From positions 1-64,000 of the forward strand of contig CADBYS010000013.1 in NCBI GenBank assembly GCA_902798965.1: a stretch of DNA of 64,000 nucleotides. Direction: 5' to 3'. Source of the DNA: an uncultured Bacteroidales bacterium. GTDB lineage: Bacteria; Bacteroidota; Bacteroidia; Bacteroidales; Paludibacteraceae. Below, piece by piece: positions 12,001 to 17,958 of the stretch; the stretch's first letter is position 1, and every line of letters starts with the position of its first letter. A model generated the notes under the pieces. The model ran no database searches, was not told the origin of the DNA, and saw only the letters and a program-made list of their open reading frames with translations. A program made the position numbers and the translations under genes.

Positions 12001-14254
12001 AGCACCGTTCTCACCGCGTATCACGAATGTCAAAGTAGATACTATCACTGATGTCACGTGCGGCAACGATAGCGTCACGCTCGTCGTTTCCTACCGCGTA
12101 GAGAACGGACAGAATGCTATCGCTACAATCGAGAGCAAGGATATACGCGTAACCCGTTCGGTAACCGATGGCCTCTATTCCGACACCCTCCGTAATGTTC
12201 CGCGTACGTATCCGGATAAGACGGATGACACCGTCATGGTATCTATACCTGCTACGTATTGCACAGCTGCGCAGATGGTTACATTCAATCAGGTTCCGCG
12301 TCCGGAACTGCTTGGCATCACGATTGCCGAAAGCCAAACATCGTGCGGTAGCCAGACGTATCCGCTGCAAGGTAGCGTTCGCTACATCAACGCGAGCGGT
12401 GTACCGCAGTTGTGGCTGGATGACGATGAACTCCAAGCGGTAGCCCTTACAGGCACTATCACGCACCAAGGCGATACAACCACCGTTGTCTTCTACACGG
12501 GCATCGATGTGCCTGCCGACGGCTACATGCATACGCTGCATCTCAAGGCGGACGGCACAACGGCTCAATGTCCGATCTCTACCACCTTCAAGGCGTTGCA
12601 GCAACCGCTCATCACAAGCGACATAGTTATCACGCAGCCAACCGCATATATCAGTTGCGGCGAGACCTATAGCGCTTCGGTAAGCATGAGTGTAATGCAT
12701 GCTGATGGCAAGAAACTCTATGTGGCTTATCAGGATAGTACTATCGATCGCCTCGATAGCACGACCGTTGCCGCAGGTGCTACGCAAGCCCTTATCCCGC
12801 TCACGGGATTGCACGATGTAAGTGGCAGCAAGTCGCTCACCATCTACTTCGAAGATGAGTTGTACACTTGCTCAACCGCCAAATCGTTTGTAATGCCTGA
12901 GTTGAACAAGATCGAACCGTTCGACGTGATTACATCCGCCAACCCGTGCGGCACAGTGGATTACACGCTCAGCGGTACAGTGAAGTTCAACAACGCATTC
13001 GGCCTGGGCAACCTCATCGTTAAGTTCGATGATAAGCATGCAGACACTATCAGTATCACTAACCCGACTGATACCACGGCCGATTTCCGCATCGAGCACA
13101 TGGATAGGGAGGGCAGAGAGATGCAACTCACGGCGTACTTCGCCGGTTGGCCGGATTGCGTGGTTGCTTCGAACATGTTTGACTCACCGAAGGTACCTGA
13201 GCTCTCGGCGGACATCACCGCTATTGACACCGTCTTCTGGTGCAGCAACAAGCAGTACAACATCACGCTCAGCATCACGGCTGCCAACCAGGTAGGCTCC
13301 TACACCGTGACGGATAGTATAGTCGGAGGATCGGTACGCACGTTTACGGATGTCGATACCTTCAGCATTGCTCTCCCGAACAGCAACGAGACGCACTACG
13401 TCATCGTTCGCTATCCGGCTACAGGCTGCGAGTTCCTCATCCCGGCAACAATCTTCGCTACGCCGTACGTCAAGCCCGAACCAGTCATCAGCCTCACGCC
13501 GATAGCGCGCCTGTGTAACAGCGAAACGGAGATCAATATCCCGCTCGTAATCGAGCAAGGCGATATCCATAAGGATAGCGTGACACTCACCTTGCTTGAC
13601 AGCAAGGGTAATGATCTGCCCACCGGCAATCTGCTGCTCAGCGACAACCGCGATACCCTTTCGTTCACCTTGTTGTCCACGCCCGCTGCGGGCACATACA
13701 CTGCCATCGTCGAAGCTAAGGATACCTTGGGCTGCGCCGACTTGGATTCCTTGCAGATAGAGTTTGCACAAGAAGGCGTAGTCTTCTCCAAGTGGACTGA
13801 TGTGCTGCTTGTGGATAACGCCGAAGGCTTGTACACCGGTTACCAGTGGTATGAGAACGGTGTAGCTCTCGAAGGCAAGACCGAGCAGACGCTCTACTTG
13901 CCGGATGGTATGAACGGCACATATACTTGCCGACTCACTACCGAGGAAGGAATGATCTTCACTTGCGAGTACGCATTCAGCGATATACCTCGCTCGGCTG
14001 ACAATCCGCCTTCGTCACCCAACCACATCACTGTACTGCCTAACCGCGTACATATGGGCGGTAGCGTCACGGTTCAGCAGTCCGAACTCGAATCGTTGCA
14101 TCTCGTGCTCCTCAGCGCTACAGGTCAACGCATCGCTGAACTTACGCAAACCGAGAGCAAGCAACTCGTGGATATGCCGTCCGTTCAGGGCGTATATATG
14201 CTGCGAATTGAATCCTCAAGTGGCGTACAAGCAGTAAAGATTGTAGTATATTAA
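2..14254 (+). CDS. Giant secreted repeat protein with T9SS C-terminal sorting domain (5' end outside window)
   Basis: The reading frame is open from base 2, so the true start and signal peptide lie upstream; about 4750 residues are visible. The protein is a chain of roughly 100-residue beta-rich modules, each with a Cys near its start (C..Y.V.G) and one near its end (aYF.G..C), followed by a P..P linker. The pattern suggests Ig-like domains closed by disulfides, as expected outside the cytoplasm. Marker blocks recur: an ADQG-like block begins near 125, 1958, 3451, 7220, 9060 and 12312, a WRPQI/WRPEI block follows most of them, and PFSP(K/R)(I/V)T occurs near 3141, 6897 and 12003. Close to the end there is a YQWYENG Ig-like module. 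The last 75 or so residues look like a type A T9SS tail (LLSATGQRI, GVYMLRIES, ending KIVVY). The likely role is a surface adhesin or fibre secreted by T9SS. No catalytic domain was recognised. The glycan genes that follow may act on the surface where it is anchored (inference). Confidence 0.85.
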   Translation, partial: GISRNSTTPADETVEIFYASATNCSTHTTATYTETPVPALAFTIPTDQGTIACNAENYTLQGSFDYMYINELPEIWLDDKTHIHLTSGQVTLSNASLRHVDLKDLSISVPTDGKAHHLYVKADGWSATCGTVDSTFTSVWRPQVTSVTPSLSKSYIHCGDKYDLTLTINYERGISGKKIYASCEDNETTVSNSAVLADGTSTATIVLKDLTEIGHNSHALHIYFEGLEAVCPIDDKTYAEPTMIVFNSFNVTAQPKNCDDVSYTVTGELTTNTTPSLDIYVKDANSNSVKATHKSGNTYEYSLSGVTVTGASKHLTAYFEGKEACYTKTSDNTFSEPAKPTAALKNIQLKTPACDVTTFTLTFDLDYTYQDADSLIIWVDDSHKKVLRAVDDKFTKASSESLTVSDSITDLPAIGATGQKLYYKFTGSHSCADSESLGKFPVTPIISDVDVDCPDKISCSEGTYNATVKVNTTYAAGERLIVKYLKANRTPQYTTATAVPSANYTEIAVTFDKKDGYAHDTIYVYFDGDKYADCREMEAHRVVFNTPSSSSINDFEVTVHDYATCDQLLYSLTGTITYGGTATGDMIISFDDLHTKDTVISQANCNPAGTPFTMSGLTKPVSGYKISAHFDGESCLSHSQEFSSPILPKLIDILIPAEQGSISCDATQYALKGTIHYVKLDKIPYLSLDGGIKRMLPGVTLNSVETKSMLLDTLNIKVPTDGKPHHLVFKIDDWNASCAVDSMFTAVWRPQISEVTANRSVDFAHCDGKYSVSGKVSFSQGNKQSVVVECYGASGLLKSATYPTTAIGESGDVEYTLTDLTDIGEQVDTIKAYFAGTSICNASKQTKTYKSPATIKLSAFSATAQPKTCDKDTFTVTGKVSSNHAGESITIKYDDTHTATIASSVKGENTFAIRGFNTTGSDLPIVAYFTGHNTESCSEVTAHFDTPVKPTISISDVAYSNPECNVTTTDLTFKLKYTKQSSTLKLYLNSAEQTYIIEAGDALSASDSEQEVTLKIAGLAADSLTRTLRVEFVGDKCCDKTFDLVATPFSPKITNAKATMTDIVCGNNQYKLKVDFHVANSQNKQATIRFRGVDYKCDTHDGDNSYSIPSVTRQAVTPAEDSVKIFYASASYCTKPVKATYIETPVPSLALTISADQGTIACNAESYTLQGSLDYSYINALPEIWLDNNTHINLTESQVTLSNASPLHVDLKNLSISVPTDGKTHHLYVKAGGWTESCATVESTFIAVWRPQISAVTANRSVDYAHCDDKYNVSGKVTFSQGNKQSIVVECYGASGLLKSATYPTAAIGESGDVEYTLTDLPDIGEHVDTIKAYFVGTNRCETLKQTYKSPILKTLQLDNIHPNTINCGDPAFSISGTVVSNVSNEDVIVSDGHGHEDSFNLSERTTFTIGGLTSGGKIAVKFKNHECSKTDSVDFANQSLRPIPTLTLSDAAAQCYPAGTFSIGYGQSNAQTIHYTVKLGSDAKLSNSVEVTSAIGTFTITVDETWNHGVYSVIAYAESPADCSSLPDTATFEIYPQPRVTSFEPLAAVRETTDSVVVKFHLEHADTYDYEFINKNHVDVLQSKTGVAASKDSIVLTTKLLTEGKYALIVTPKSSHCDGKVDSMHVTINNKPSIDFTKPADVCVGTDSIKIKYAINDAKTFTYWTHKDGVRMDESDKTIQLAEHPSPWGIRIADWTAGTYTISGFVTSDKSVKGDTSSVSFKVVAQPTIVSVSKPKAFIGCNETYSDTIVANIFNAGGKTIYAEYKDGNEIRTAHANTHENDATATIILPNLTDTDGTEPHKVKVYIDGLEDCGVDTSYIEPQAMKIIVVSAICKPKACGVENDTVYGGVWTNGAVGTIRAEAVDDPNIHDDMSMTDDTTYQLIIPAGGSHQVRLYFVGKGCDPFVKEYTPTVKPQMDIRDAQYVEPKCDSVTTTLTFNLAYTKQNGTLNYWVDNLSKHSISYNVNQDASDTLKNLRVHGVPADGKAHKLYVQFNHALGCYDSVTVSAPQQPVLNITSTKQTKTNLNCGESYSAKVYVDYSNGLGKRIYVSYNDSNKTRIDSSAVLTKDNGSDSITLQPLYDSGTDSKSISVYFGGFEGCPRSSSYTLPVPNTINYFSADASRATCDSLYSVSGTIKFNNGDGDLVVFYDDTHRDTILHPVDSAHYEITDMRVSGQNLQLTAYFTGAKTCTVQSDKFNAPVVPWFDTLNVQYDVPACGDTLTRLRFSIPYRKQRGEMTVKLDGNPMTYLIIEGNYTQDLSTNDTMRVALPDMLADGKTHKVTVEFSDGCSKSFDMPAAPFSPKVTSAKAEISNIACNSDKYKLTLTYTVNNHQGKDATIVFRDETRTIATHNGKNEVVYNVARTYENKNDDYITIYYNGRNTYCLDGVTSYPTVPDTVWFEETPKPNIALHIADSHDTVCGAETYRLHGHIEYQYIDSLPEVWLDDSAHITLPAGNISLQDTARKSFNLIHLPLYVPTDGKTHTLHVSAGKWMSSCPINRDFTAIWRPEITAVKHQLSDTMVHCNQTYNDTVTVLYKRGNGQKLYARYTDGGVLKKDSVTTTAEEGAATIILPKLTDRNHLSHGVEVFFAGADSCVHHSQYTAADSLRMLTFTAEAQPKSCDDATYTVTGEITTNATPDSVIIVKDANGNDTIARLVSENKYEYTLTGVTVTGTDHRLTAYFKDMSCSEMSSQDTFDEPTKPTASVLSVTPIQPACDDTTFTLKFALSYTYQPGDLTVWLDSLTADKAQYKKNIHIPDSLRHVSARTLQDSLVDLSANGSAGHVLHYMFAGNHACSGKLTDIDFPNVPFINKVEIIEKTERVDCDNPLYEFKVVTSYLRAENKRIVIEYKDSADNRIAYSSQPVTGSGTDTVKITGLRDMTPGTHNLYAYFEGETTERCKHAGNHIGTYAPPSSSAIQNGFPVQVTNRSSCGNLLYDLSGTVRFEGDKHGDIIVKYDDEHLFTIRKADCEANTDLPYTITGISSYDPNKLLEAYFSEVSNCLSYSDAISEPIVPALVDITIPADQGTVLCEAPTFPLKGKLRYVNIDAAPYLSLDGSTPRYLYGAELHSTDTLSMLLDTMAINVPTDGKEHHLKLMIDGWNTSCAVDSVFTAIWRPEITNVQHKLSDTLVHCDRSYNDTITVTYLRGNKQNLFARYTDGGIEKTTSPVSTTADDSTATIILENLSDRNHQPHEVEVFFAGVDSCAHRSQYTAADSIQILTFTQSVYAKDCNAVEYTIGNAITTNCAGQEITIELANGQTMTVTSTGGVQIFDFEHVTSPGANQIIKAYFTGHDCSTVTNTFSEPAKPVMAFGAQAIATDDACADSTYTLTVPVSYTFQLGKMYAQVSGQAAQEITAAEGYVAENEDSQTATITFTGLLADGNPDTVRVWCDGQHACSLTGDNALIVPAPYSPVIDSVVVTRTEPTFGVLTYDATVRVYTRNFRNNSKADSITVSADIIDAVTGNPIAFSDTVPANGVWEHTYTGLPTENGIVRTFTAQFNKRNCPKSATCNTPDQRKFQSMEVTRISEVACDSTYSIDIRIIASEISGTLVITDEADGTLYSASHNTIGADNNDTIRLTLSELHAPMTAMQHTLHATFLAQTYSRGDTTEIYTAPAAPIISMVRATETPNVDCNGTVHLPLTVSFANQTGDLVVRDNNHELIVSISATDLAGLTSITVNWSYPADSSTTRTAYAYFRNRSACLTLPVASVVKKQPSWSYTTHHSTIDCEGYYSDTLHFTWSHANGYFVVDSIVSGGSHLCYDNSASGSFTRILTGLHVTDDPAQRYRIYFSTRANDCDSIITSIPQHASVLDTFYVSARSLACDSTRYTVDLHWDYTMATDSLYIEDESHNILWRDSANAKHAQLTFLLTAGEPLKSHTFCAYFKDKGYSCRKSYAFREPAMPHMDTTGVHYTVPACNETTDSLVFVLRYTKQQGNLHVALNGAEQADTIMDRVLELNYDRDTLVQIAIPNLKAHGAVDTLHVWFDGANSCDKTYILPAAPFSPRITNVKVDTITDVTCGNDSVTLVVSYRVENGQNAIATIESKDIRVTRSVTDGLYSDTLRNVPRTYPDKTDDTVMVSIPATYCTAAQMVTFNQVPRPELLGITIAESQTSCGSQTYPLQGSVRYINASGVPQLWLDDDELQAVALTGTITHQGDTTTVVFYTGIDVPADGYMHTLHLKADGTTAQCPISTTFKALQQPLITSDIVITQPTAYISCGETYSASVSMSVMHADGKKLYVAYQDSTIDRLDSTTVAAGATQALIPLTGLHDVSGSKSLTIYFEDELYTCSTAKSFVMPELNKIEPFDVITSANPCGTVDYTLSGTVKFNNAFGLGNLIVKFDDKHADTISITNPTDTTADFRIEHMDREGREMQLTAYFAGWPDCVVASNMFDSPKVPELSADITAIDTVFWCSNKQYNITLSITAANQVGSYTVTDSIVGGSVRTFTDVDTFSIALPNSNETHYVIVRYPATGCEFLIPATIFATPYVKPEPVISLTPIARLCNSETEINIPLVIEQGDIHKDSVTLTLLDSKGNDLPTGNLLLSDNRDTLSFTLLSTPAAGTYTAIVEAKDTLGCADLDSLQIEFAQEGVVFSKWTDVLLVDNAEGLYTGYQWYENGVALEGKTEQTLYLPDGMNGTYTCRLTTEEGMIFTCEYAFSDIPRSADNPPSSPNHITVLPNRVHMGGSVTVQQSELESLHLVLLSATGQRIAELTQTESKQLVDMPSVQGVYMLRIESSSGVQAVKIVVY
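2242..4012 (+). repeat. Near-identical DNA duplication inside the giant gene
   Basis: Bases about 2242-2510 and 3745-4012 are nearly the same at DNA level and share long identical runs (for example around GCAAGGCAATAAGCAAAGC). They encode the WRPQIS..V block and the module that follows. Most other module copies are similar only as protein, so this pair points to a recent duplication or gene conversion about 1.5 kb apart. Confidence 0.8.
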
Positions 14255-14272
14255 TAGCAAAGTGACAAAAAA

Positions 14273-14304
14273 TTTGCAAATATCAAAAATTTTTCGTAAC
14301 TTTG
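14273..14304 (+). promoter_or_regulatory. Bacteroidales-type promoter of the LicD gene
   Basis: A TTTG at 14273-14276 and TAACTTTG at 14297-14304 are 20 bp apart, matching the -33/-7 arrangement known for Bacteroidales sigma factor. The start codon at 14318 lies only 13 bp after the -7 box, so the predicted 5' leader is about 10 nt or less. Confidence 0.7.
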
Positions 14305-14317
14305 TAGGCTTTTTGTA

Positions 14318-15256
14318 ATGAAGTCCGATACGCAAATAATGAATGAGCTCGCCAAGAGCAGTAGTGCCCTTCGTCAGCTGACGCCTGAAGAGTCGTCAGC
14401 GATGAAGGAGGCATTGCTCGATATCTACCGTGACTTGGCAGCTCTGTGCCGGGCACATAACCTCACGCTCATGCTGTGCGGGGGTACGTGTCTGGGTGCT
14501 ATCCGTCATCAGGGGTTCATCCCGTGGGACGACGATCTGGATGTGATGATGCCACGTCGCGATTACGATGCGCTCATTCGTCTGCTCGAGCAGGGGGCAA
14601 TGGGCAGTAAGTACGAGTTCTCGTACCCCAACCCTCGCACCGACTCCAAGAATGTGTTCCTCAAGATCTTCAGGCGTAACAGCCGTGATGTAGAGATCTT
14701 CCACGAGAGCGCACCTTTCCCCAAAGGATTGTACATCGATGTGTTTGCCCTGGATGCAGTACCTGTGACGCGCCTTGGACAACTCTGCAAAGGATTTGTT
14801 GCCAACGCCCTGCAGTATTGCTCCATCCTTACGTCGTATGCTCAGTTCCCCTCCAAACTGTTGGAGCAGTATATGAGTGCTACGCCGGAGTCACGACGCA
14901 GGTATCGCTACAAGCGATTCCTGGGTAGCATACTGCGCATCGTACCTCATCGCAAATGGGTCTGGTGGTTCGACCATTGGGTCAGCAGCTCCGCCCCGGG
15001 GCACCCTATAGGTATACCTACAGGACGTATGTACTACAACGGTGAGATTTTTCCCGCTCAAGTGTACCTGCCTGCCAAACCTGCCACGTTCTGCGGCCTG
15101 ACGTGCGCCGTGCCCAACGACACCGATACCTATCTGCGCAACCTCTACGGCGAGTATATGCAGCTGCCGCCCGAGCATAAGCGCGAACGGCACTTCATCG
15201 TCGATTTCCGGCTCCCCGATGACGCGCCATCCGCTGCAACCGCACAAAACGAATAG
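14318..15256 (+). CDS. LicD-family phosphotransferase (cell-surface glycan modification)
   Basis: A 312-residue cytoplasmic protein. The diagnostic LicD nucleotidyltransferase-fold block is at about residues 50-75 (GGTCLGAIRHQGFIPWDDD followed by LDVMMPRRDYD), with the paired acidic residues that bind metal. LicD enzymes move a phospho-alcohol such as phosphocholine from a CDP carrier onto a surface sugar; the related fukutin/FKRP enzymes transfer ribitol-5-phosphate from CDP-ribitol. Two genes downstream lies a fused CDP-ribitol synthase, so a ribitol-phosphate transferase is the favoured reading (inference from context). The start at 14318 is the first ATG after a good -7 box. Its 3' end is close to the aminotransferase gene (start 15276), suggesting one operon. 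Phosphocholine or another polyol phosphate cannot be excluded. Confidence 0.85.
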   Translation: MKSDTQIMNELAKSSSALRQLTPEESSAMKEALLDIYRDLAALCRAHNLTLMLCGGTCLGAIRHQGFIPWDDDLDVMMPRRDYDALIRLLEQGAMGSKYEFSYPNPRTDSKNVFLKIFRRNSRDVEIFHESAPFPKGLYIDVFALDAVPVTRLGQLCKGFVANALQYCSILTSYAQFPSKLLEQYMSATPESRRRYRYKRFLGSILRIVPHRKWVWWFDHWVSSSAPGHPIGIPTGRMYYNGEIFPAQVYLPAKPATFCGLTCAVPNDTDTYLRNLYGEYMQLPPEHKRERHFIVDFRLPDDAPSAATAQNE

Positions 15257-15275
15257 AATACATATTAACAACTAT

Positions 15276-16514
15276 ATGGCAAGAATATATTTATGCCTGG
15301 CTCATATGAGCGGCAAAGAACAGCAATTTATTCAGGAGGCATTCGATACGAACTGGGTAGTGCCTCTTGGTCCGAATGTCAATGGTTTTGAACAAGACCT
15401 CCGCACCTTCTGCGGCGGCGAGCGTCCTGTCGTTGCCTTGTGCAGCGGTACGGCGGCAGTGCACCTGGCACTCATCGCCTGCGGCGTGCAAGCCGGTGAT
15501 GAGGTCTGTGTGCAGTCGTTCACCTTCTGCGCATCATCGCATCCTGTCACCTATCTGGGGGCAACACCTGTGTTCATCGATTCCGAACCCGACTCATGGA
15601 ACATGGATCCCGCCTTGCTCGAGCAAGCTATCATCGAGCGTAAGCAGAAGACAGGTCGCTATCCCAAAGCTATCATTCCCGTAGCACTCTACGGTATGCC
15701 GTATCGTATTGAGGAGATCCTGGCTATCGGCCGTAAGTACAATATCCCCGTCATCGAGGATGCAGCCGAAGGTTTTGGCAGCCGCTACAAGGGTCAGGTA
15801 CTCGGCACGTTCGGCCAGTACGGTGTGCTCTCCTTCAATGGCAATAAAATGATCACCACTTCCGGCGGCGGAGCACTCATCTGCCCCGACGAGACGGCAC
15901 GCGAACGCATCATGTGGTACGCTACGCAGGCACGCGAAGCCTACCCCTATTACCAGCACGAAGCCATAGGTTACAACTACCGCCTATCGAACATCTGCGC
16001 AGGTATAGGTCGCGGACAGATGACCATCGTCGATGAGCATATACGTCATCATCAGCATATTGCCGACCTCTATCGCAAGGCGTTCGATGGCAGCCGCGGC
16101 GTGCTCTTCCACGACAATCCCAATGCCGATTACGATTCCAACTTCTGGCTATCAACCGTCACCGTCTCACCCGACATACATATAGCAGGCGAGGAGCATG
16201 CCTACGAGCAGGCAATTCAGGGTGCGGTAGGCGGTGCGGCAGGCGTAGTACATCAGGCGGCTACGTTGCGTACCGATTGCCAACCTAACGATAACATCGA
16301 GGCGTTGCGTATCGTCATGGATAAGGCCGGTATCGAAGCCCGACCGCTGTGGAAACCCATGCACAAGCAACCCGTATACCGCAACAACCCCGCGTATGTC
16401 AATGGCATAAGCGAGCAGCTGTTCGCTACAGGTCTATGCCTGCCAAGTGGACCGATGGTCAGCGATGAGGATGCAAAATACATCATCGATACCCTCTATG
16501 CCGCAATACGCTAA
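15276..16514 (+). CDS. DegT/DnrJ/EryC1/StrS-family PLP-dependent aminotransferase
   Basis: A 412-residue sugar aminotransferase. ATG 15276 is chosen because the encoded N-terminus (MARIYLCLAHMSGKEQ) matches the usual start of this family; a longer frame from 15219 would overlap the LicD gene. The PLP-binding features are the EDAAEGFGS block with Asp162 and the Schiff-base lysine K191 in SFNGNKMITTSGGG. The family transfers an amino group to a 4-keto or 3-keto nucleotide sugar to make amino-deoxy sugars for LPS, capsule or glycoprotein glycans. It sits 19 bp after the LicD gene and 26 bp before the CDP-ribitol synthase gene. The exact sugar cannot be told from sequence, and no dehydratase partner is in the window. 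Confidence 0.9.
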   Translation: MARIYLCLAHMSGKEQQFIQEAFDTNWVVPLGPNVNGFEQDLRTFCGGERPVVALCSGTAAVHLALIACGVQAGDEVCVQSFTFCASSHPVTYLGATPVFIDSEPDSWNMDPALLEQAIIERKQKTGRYPKAIIPVALYGMPYRIEEILAIGRKYNIPVIEDAAEGFGSRYKGQVLGTFGQYGVLSFNGNKMITTSGGGALICPDETARERIMWYATQAREAYPYYQHEAIGYNYRLSNICAGIGRGQMTIVDEHIRHHQHIADLYRKAFDGSRGVLFHDNPNADYDSNFWLSTVTVSPDIHIAGEEHAYEQAIQGAVGGAAGVVHQAATLRTDCQPNDNIEALRIVMDKAGIEARPLWKPMHKQPVYRNNPAYVNGISEQLFATGLCLPSGPMVSDEDAKYIIDTLYAAIR

Positions 16515-16540
16515 TTCGATTCATCCATAAAGTACGACTA

Positions 16541-17920
16541 ATGAAAAATATAGCAATCATCCTTGCCGGAGGTTCGGGTTCGCGCCTGGGCAATGAGACA
16601 CCCAAACAGTTCCTGAAGGTGGCCGGTAAACAAGTCATCGAGCATACACTCGCAGTCTTCGACGGCGCAGCGCGTATTGATGAGATCTGTATCATCTCCC
16701 GCGTTGATTATGTTGAGGAGGTGGAGGCACTGGTCAACAAGAACCAGTTCACAAAGGTCAAGAAGATCCTTGTCGGCGGCAAGGAACGCTACGAATCGTC
16801 GCTCACCGCCATCCGTGCCTACACCGACGATAGTGATAACCTCATCTTCCATGATGCCGTGCGACCGCTCGTCAACGAACGCATCATCAACGATTGCATC
16901 GACGCGCTCGAGCATTACAATGCCGTGGATGTGGCAGTACCTACCACCGACACCGTCGTGGCTATCAACCCCGAGACAGGTTGCATCGAGTCGATCCCTA
17001 ATCGTGCGGTGTTGCGTAACGGCCAGACACCTCAGTGTTTCAAGCGTGGTGTCATTCGCCGTGCGTACGAGCTGGCGCTCAACGACCCCAACTTCGTCAC
17101 TACCGACGATTGCGGAACGGTCAAGCGCTACTTGCCCGACGAGCCCATATTCGTAGTCAACGGTGAGAACTTCAATATGAAGATCACCTATGTCGAAGAC
17201 CTCTATCTGCTCGACCGGCTCTTCCAACTCCGTACGCTTCACGGCACCCAGAAGCGACTTGTGCCGCAAGCCGAGAAAGGATTGAGCAAGCGCGTCATCG
17301 TCGTCTTTGGCGGCTCGCAAGGCATAGGCTCAGAGATCGTACGTATTTGCAAGGAACATAAGTGCCGCGTCTATTCCTTCTCACGCACCAACGGCGTGGA
17401 TGTTAACGATATGCAGGCGGTAGAGAAGGCGCTGCATGATGTCAACGAGGAGCAAGGGCGCATCGATGCCGTCATCAATACCGCCGGCGTGCTGATCCGC
17501 AAACCTCTCAACAACATGGAGGACGAAGATATAGTCGAATCCGTCAATACGAACCTCAATGGCGTAGTCAACGTAGCCCGTGCTTCGTTCCCCTACCTGC
17601 GCGAGTCACATGGCGCACTGCTGTTCTATACCTCCTCGTCCTACACCCGCGGGCGTATGTTCTACTCCCTCTATTCGGCCACCAAGGCGGCAATCGTCAA
17701 CTTTACGCAGGCCATCGCCGACGAGTGGGGCGATTGTAACATCCGCGTCAACTGCATCAACCCTGAGCGCACCAAGACGCCCATGCGTATCCAGAACTTC
17801 GGCAACGAACCCGATGGCACGCTCCTCCCACCTGAGGATGTGGCCATCGCATCACTCAATGTCATCTTCTCTTCCGCTACCGGCGAAGTCATCGATGTCC
17901 GCCGCCACCGAGAGGAGTAA
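16541..17920 (+). CDS. Bifunctional CDP-ribitol synthase-like protein (cytidylyltransferase fused to SDR reductase)
   Basis: A 459-residue fusion. Residues 1 to about 235 are an IspD/TarI-type cytidylyltransferase, with the CTP-binding motif LAGGSGSRLGNETPKQFL at 8-25. Residues about 249-459 are a short-chain dehydrogenase, with nucleotide-binding FGGSQGIG, the NTAG motif and catalytic Y378/K382 (YSATK). This order matches Haemophilus influenzae Acs1/Bcs1, which reduces ribulose-5-phosphate to ribitol-5-phosphate and activates it with CTP to CDP-ribitol for capsule. The same product here would feed the LicD protein encoded two genes upstream. A fused IspD for isoprenoids is less likely because of the reductase partner and the glycan neighbours. 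The domains are clear; the substrate is inferred from the shared architecture. Confidence 0.82.
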   Translation: MKNIAIILAGGSGSRLGNETPKQFLKVAGKQVIEHTLAVFDGAARIDEICIISRVDYVEEVEALVNKNQFTKVKKILVGGKERYESSLTAIRAYTDDSDNLIFHDAVRPLVNERIINDCIDALEHYNAVDVAVPTTDTVVAINPETGCIESIPNRAVLRNGQTPQCFKRGVIRRAYELALNDPNFVTTDDCGTVKRYLPDEPIFVVNGENFNMKITYVEDLYLLDRLFQLRTLHGTQKRLVPQAEKGLSKRVIVVFGGSQGIGSEIVRICKEHKCRVYSFSRTNGVDVNDMQAVEKALHDVNEEQGRIDAVINTAGVLIRKPLNNMEDEDIVESVNTNLNGVVNVARASFPYLRESHGALLFYTSSSYTRGRMFYSLYSATKAAIVNFTQAIADEWGDCNIRVNCINPERTKTPMRIQNFGNEPDGTLLPPEDVAIASLNVIFSSATGEVIDVRRHREE

Positions 17921-17929
17921 ATCAATAGT

Positions 17930-17957
17930 ACATCGTACATAATTAAATCGTACATAA
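17930..17957 (+). repeat. Tandem short word in the gap before ftsY
   Basis: The word ATCGTACATAAT is repeated and runs up to the ftsY start codon. The same word (TTAAATCGTACATT) reappears at about 22953-22966 before recF. It replaces any obvious Shine-Dalgarno sequence in both gaps. Confidence 0.6.
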
Positions 17958-17958
17958 T

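Noticed and set aside
461-13922. Many long antisense frames inside the giant gene
   Set aside because: They mirror the codon pattern of the sense strand, have no promoters or recognisable domains, and overlap one another.
15219-15276. Earlier start for the aminotransferase overlapping the LicD gene
   Set aside because: The extra 19 residues do not fit the family N-terminus, and ATG 15276 gives the standard start.
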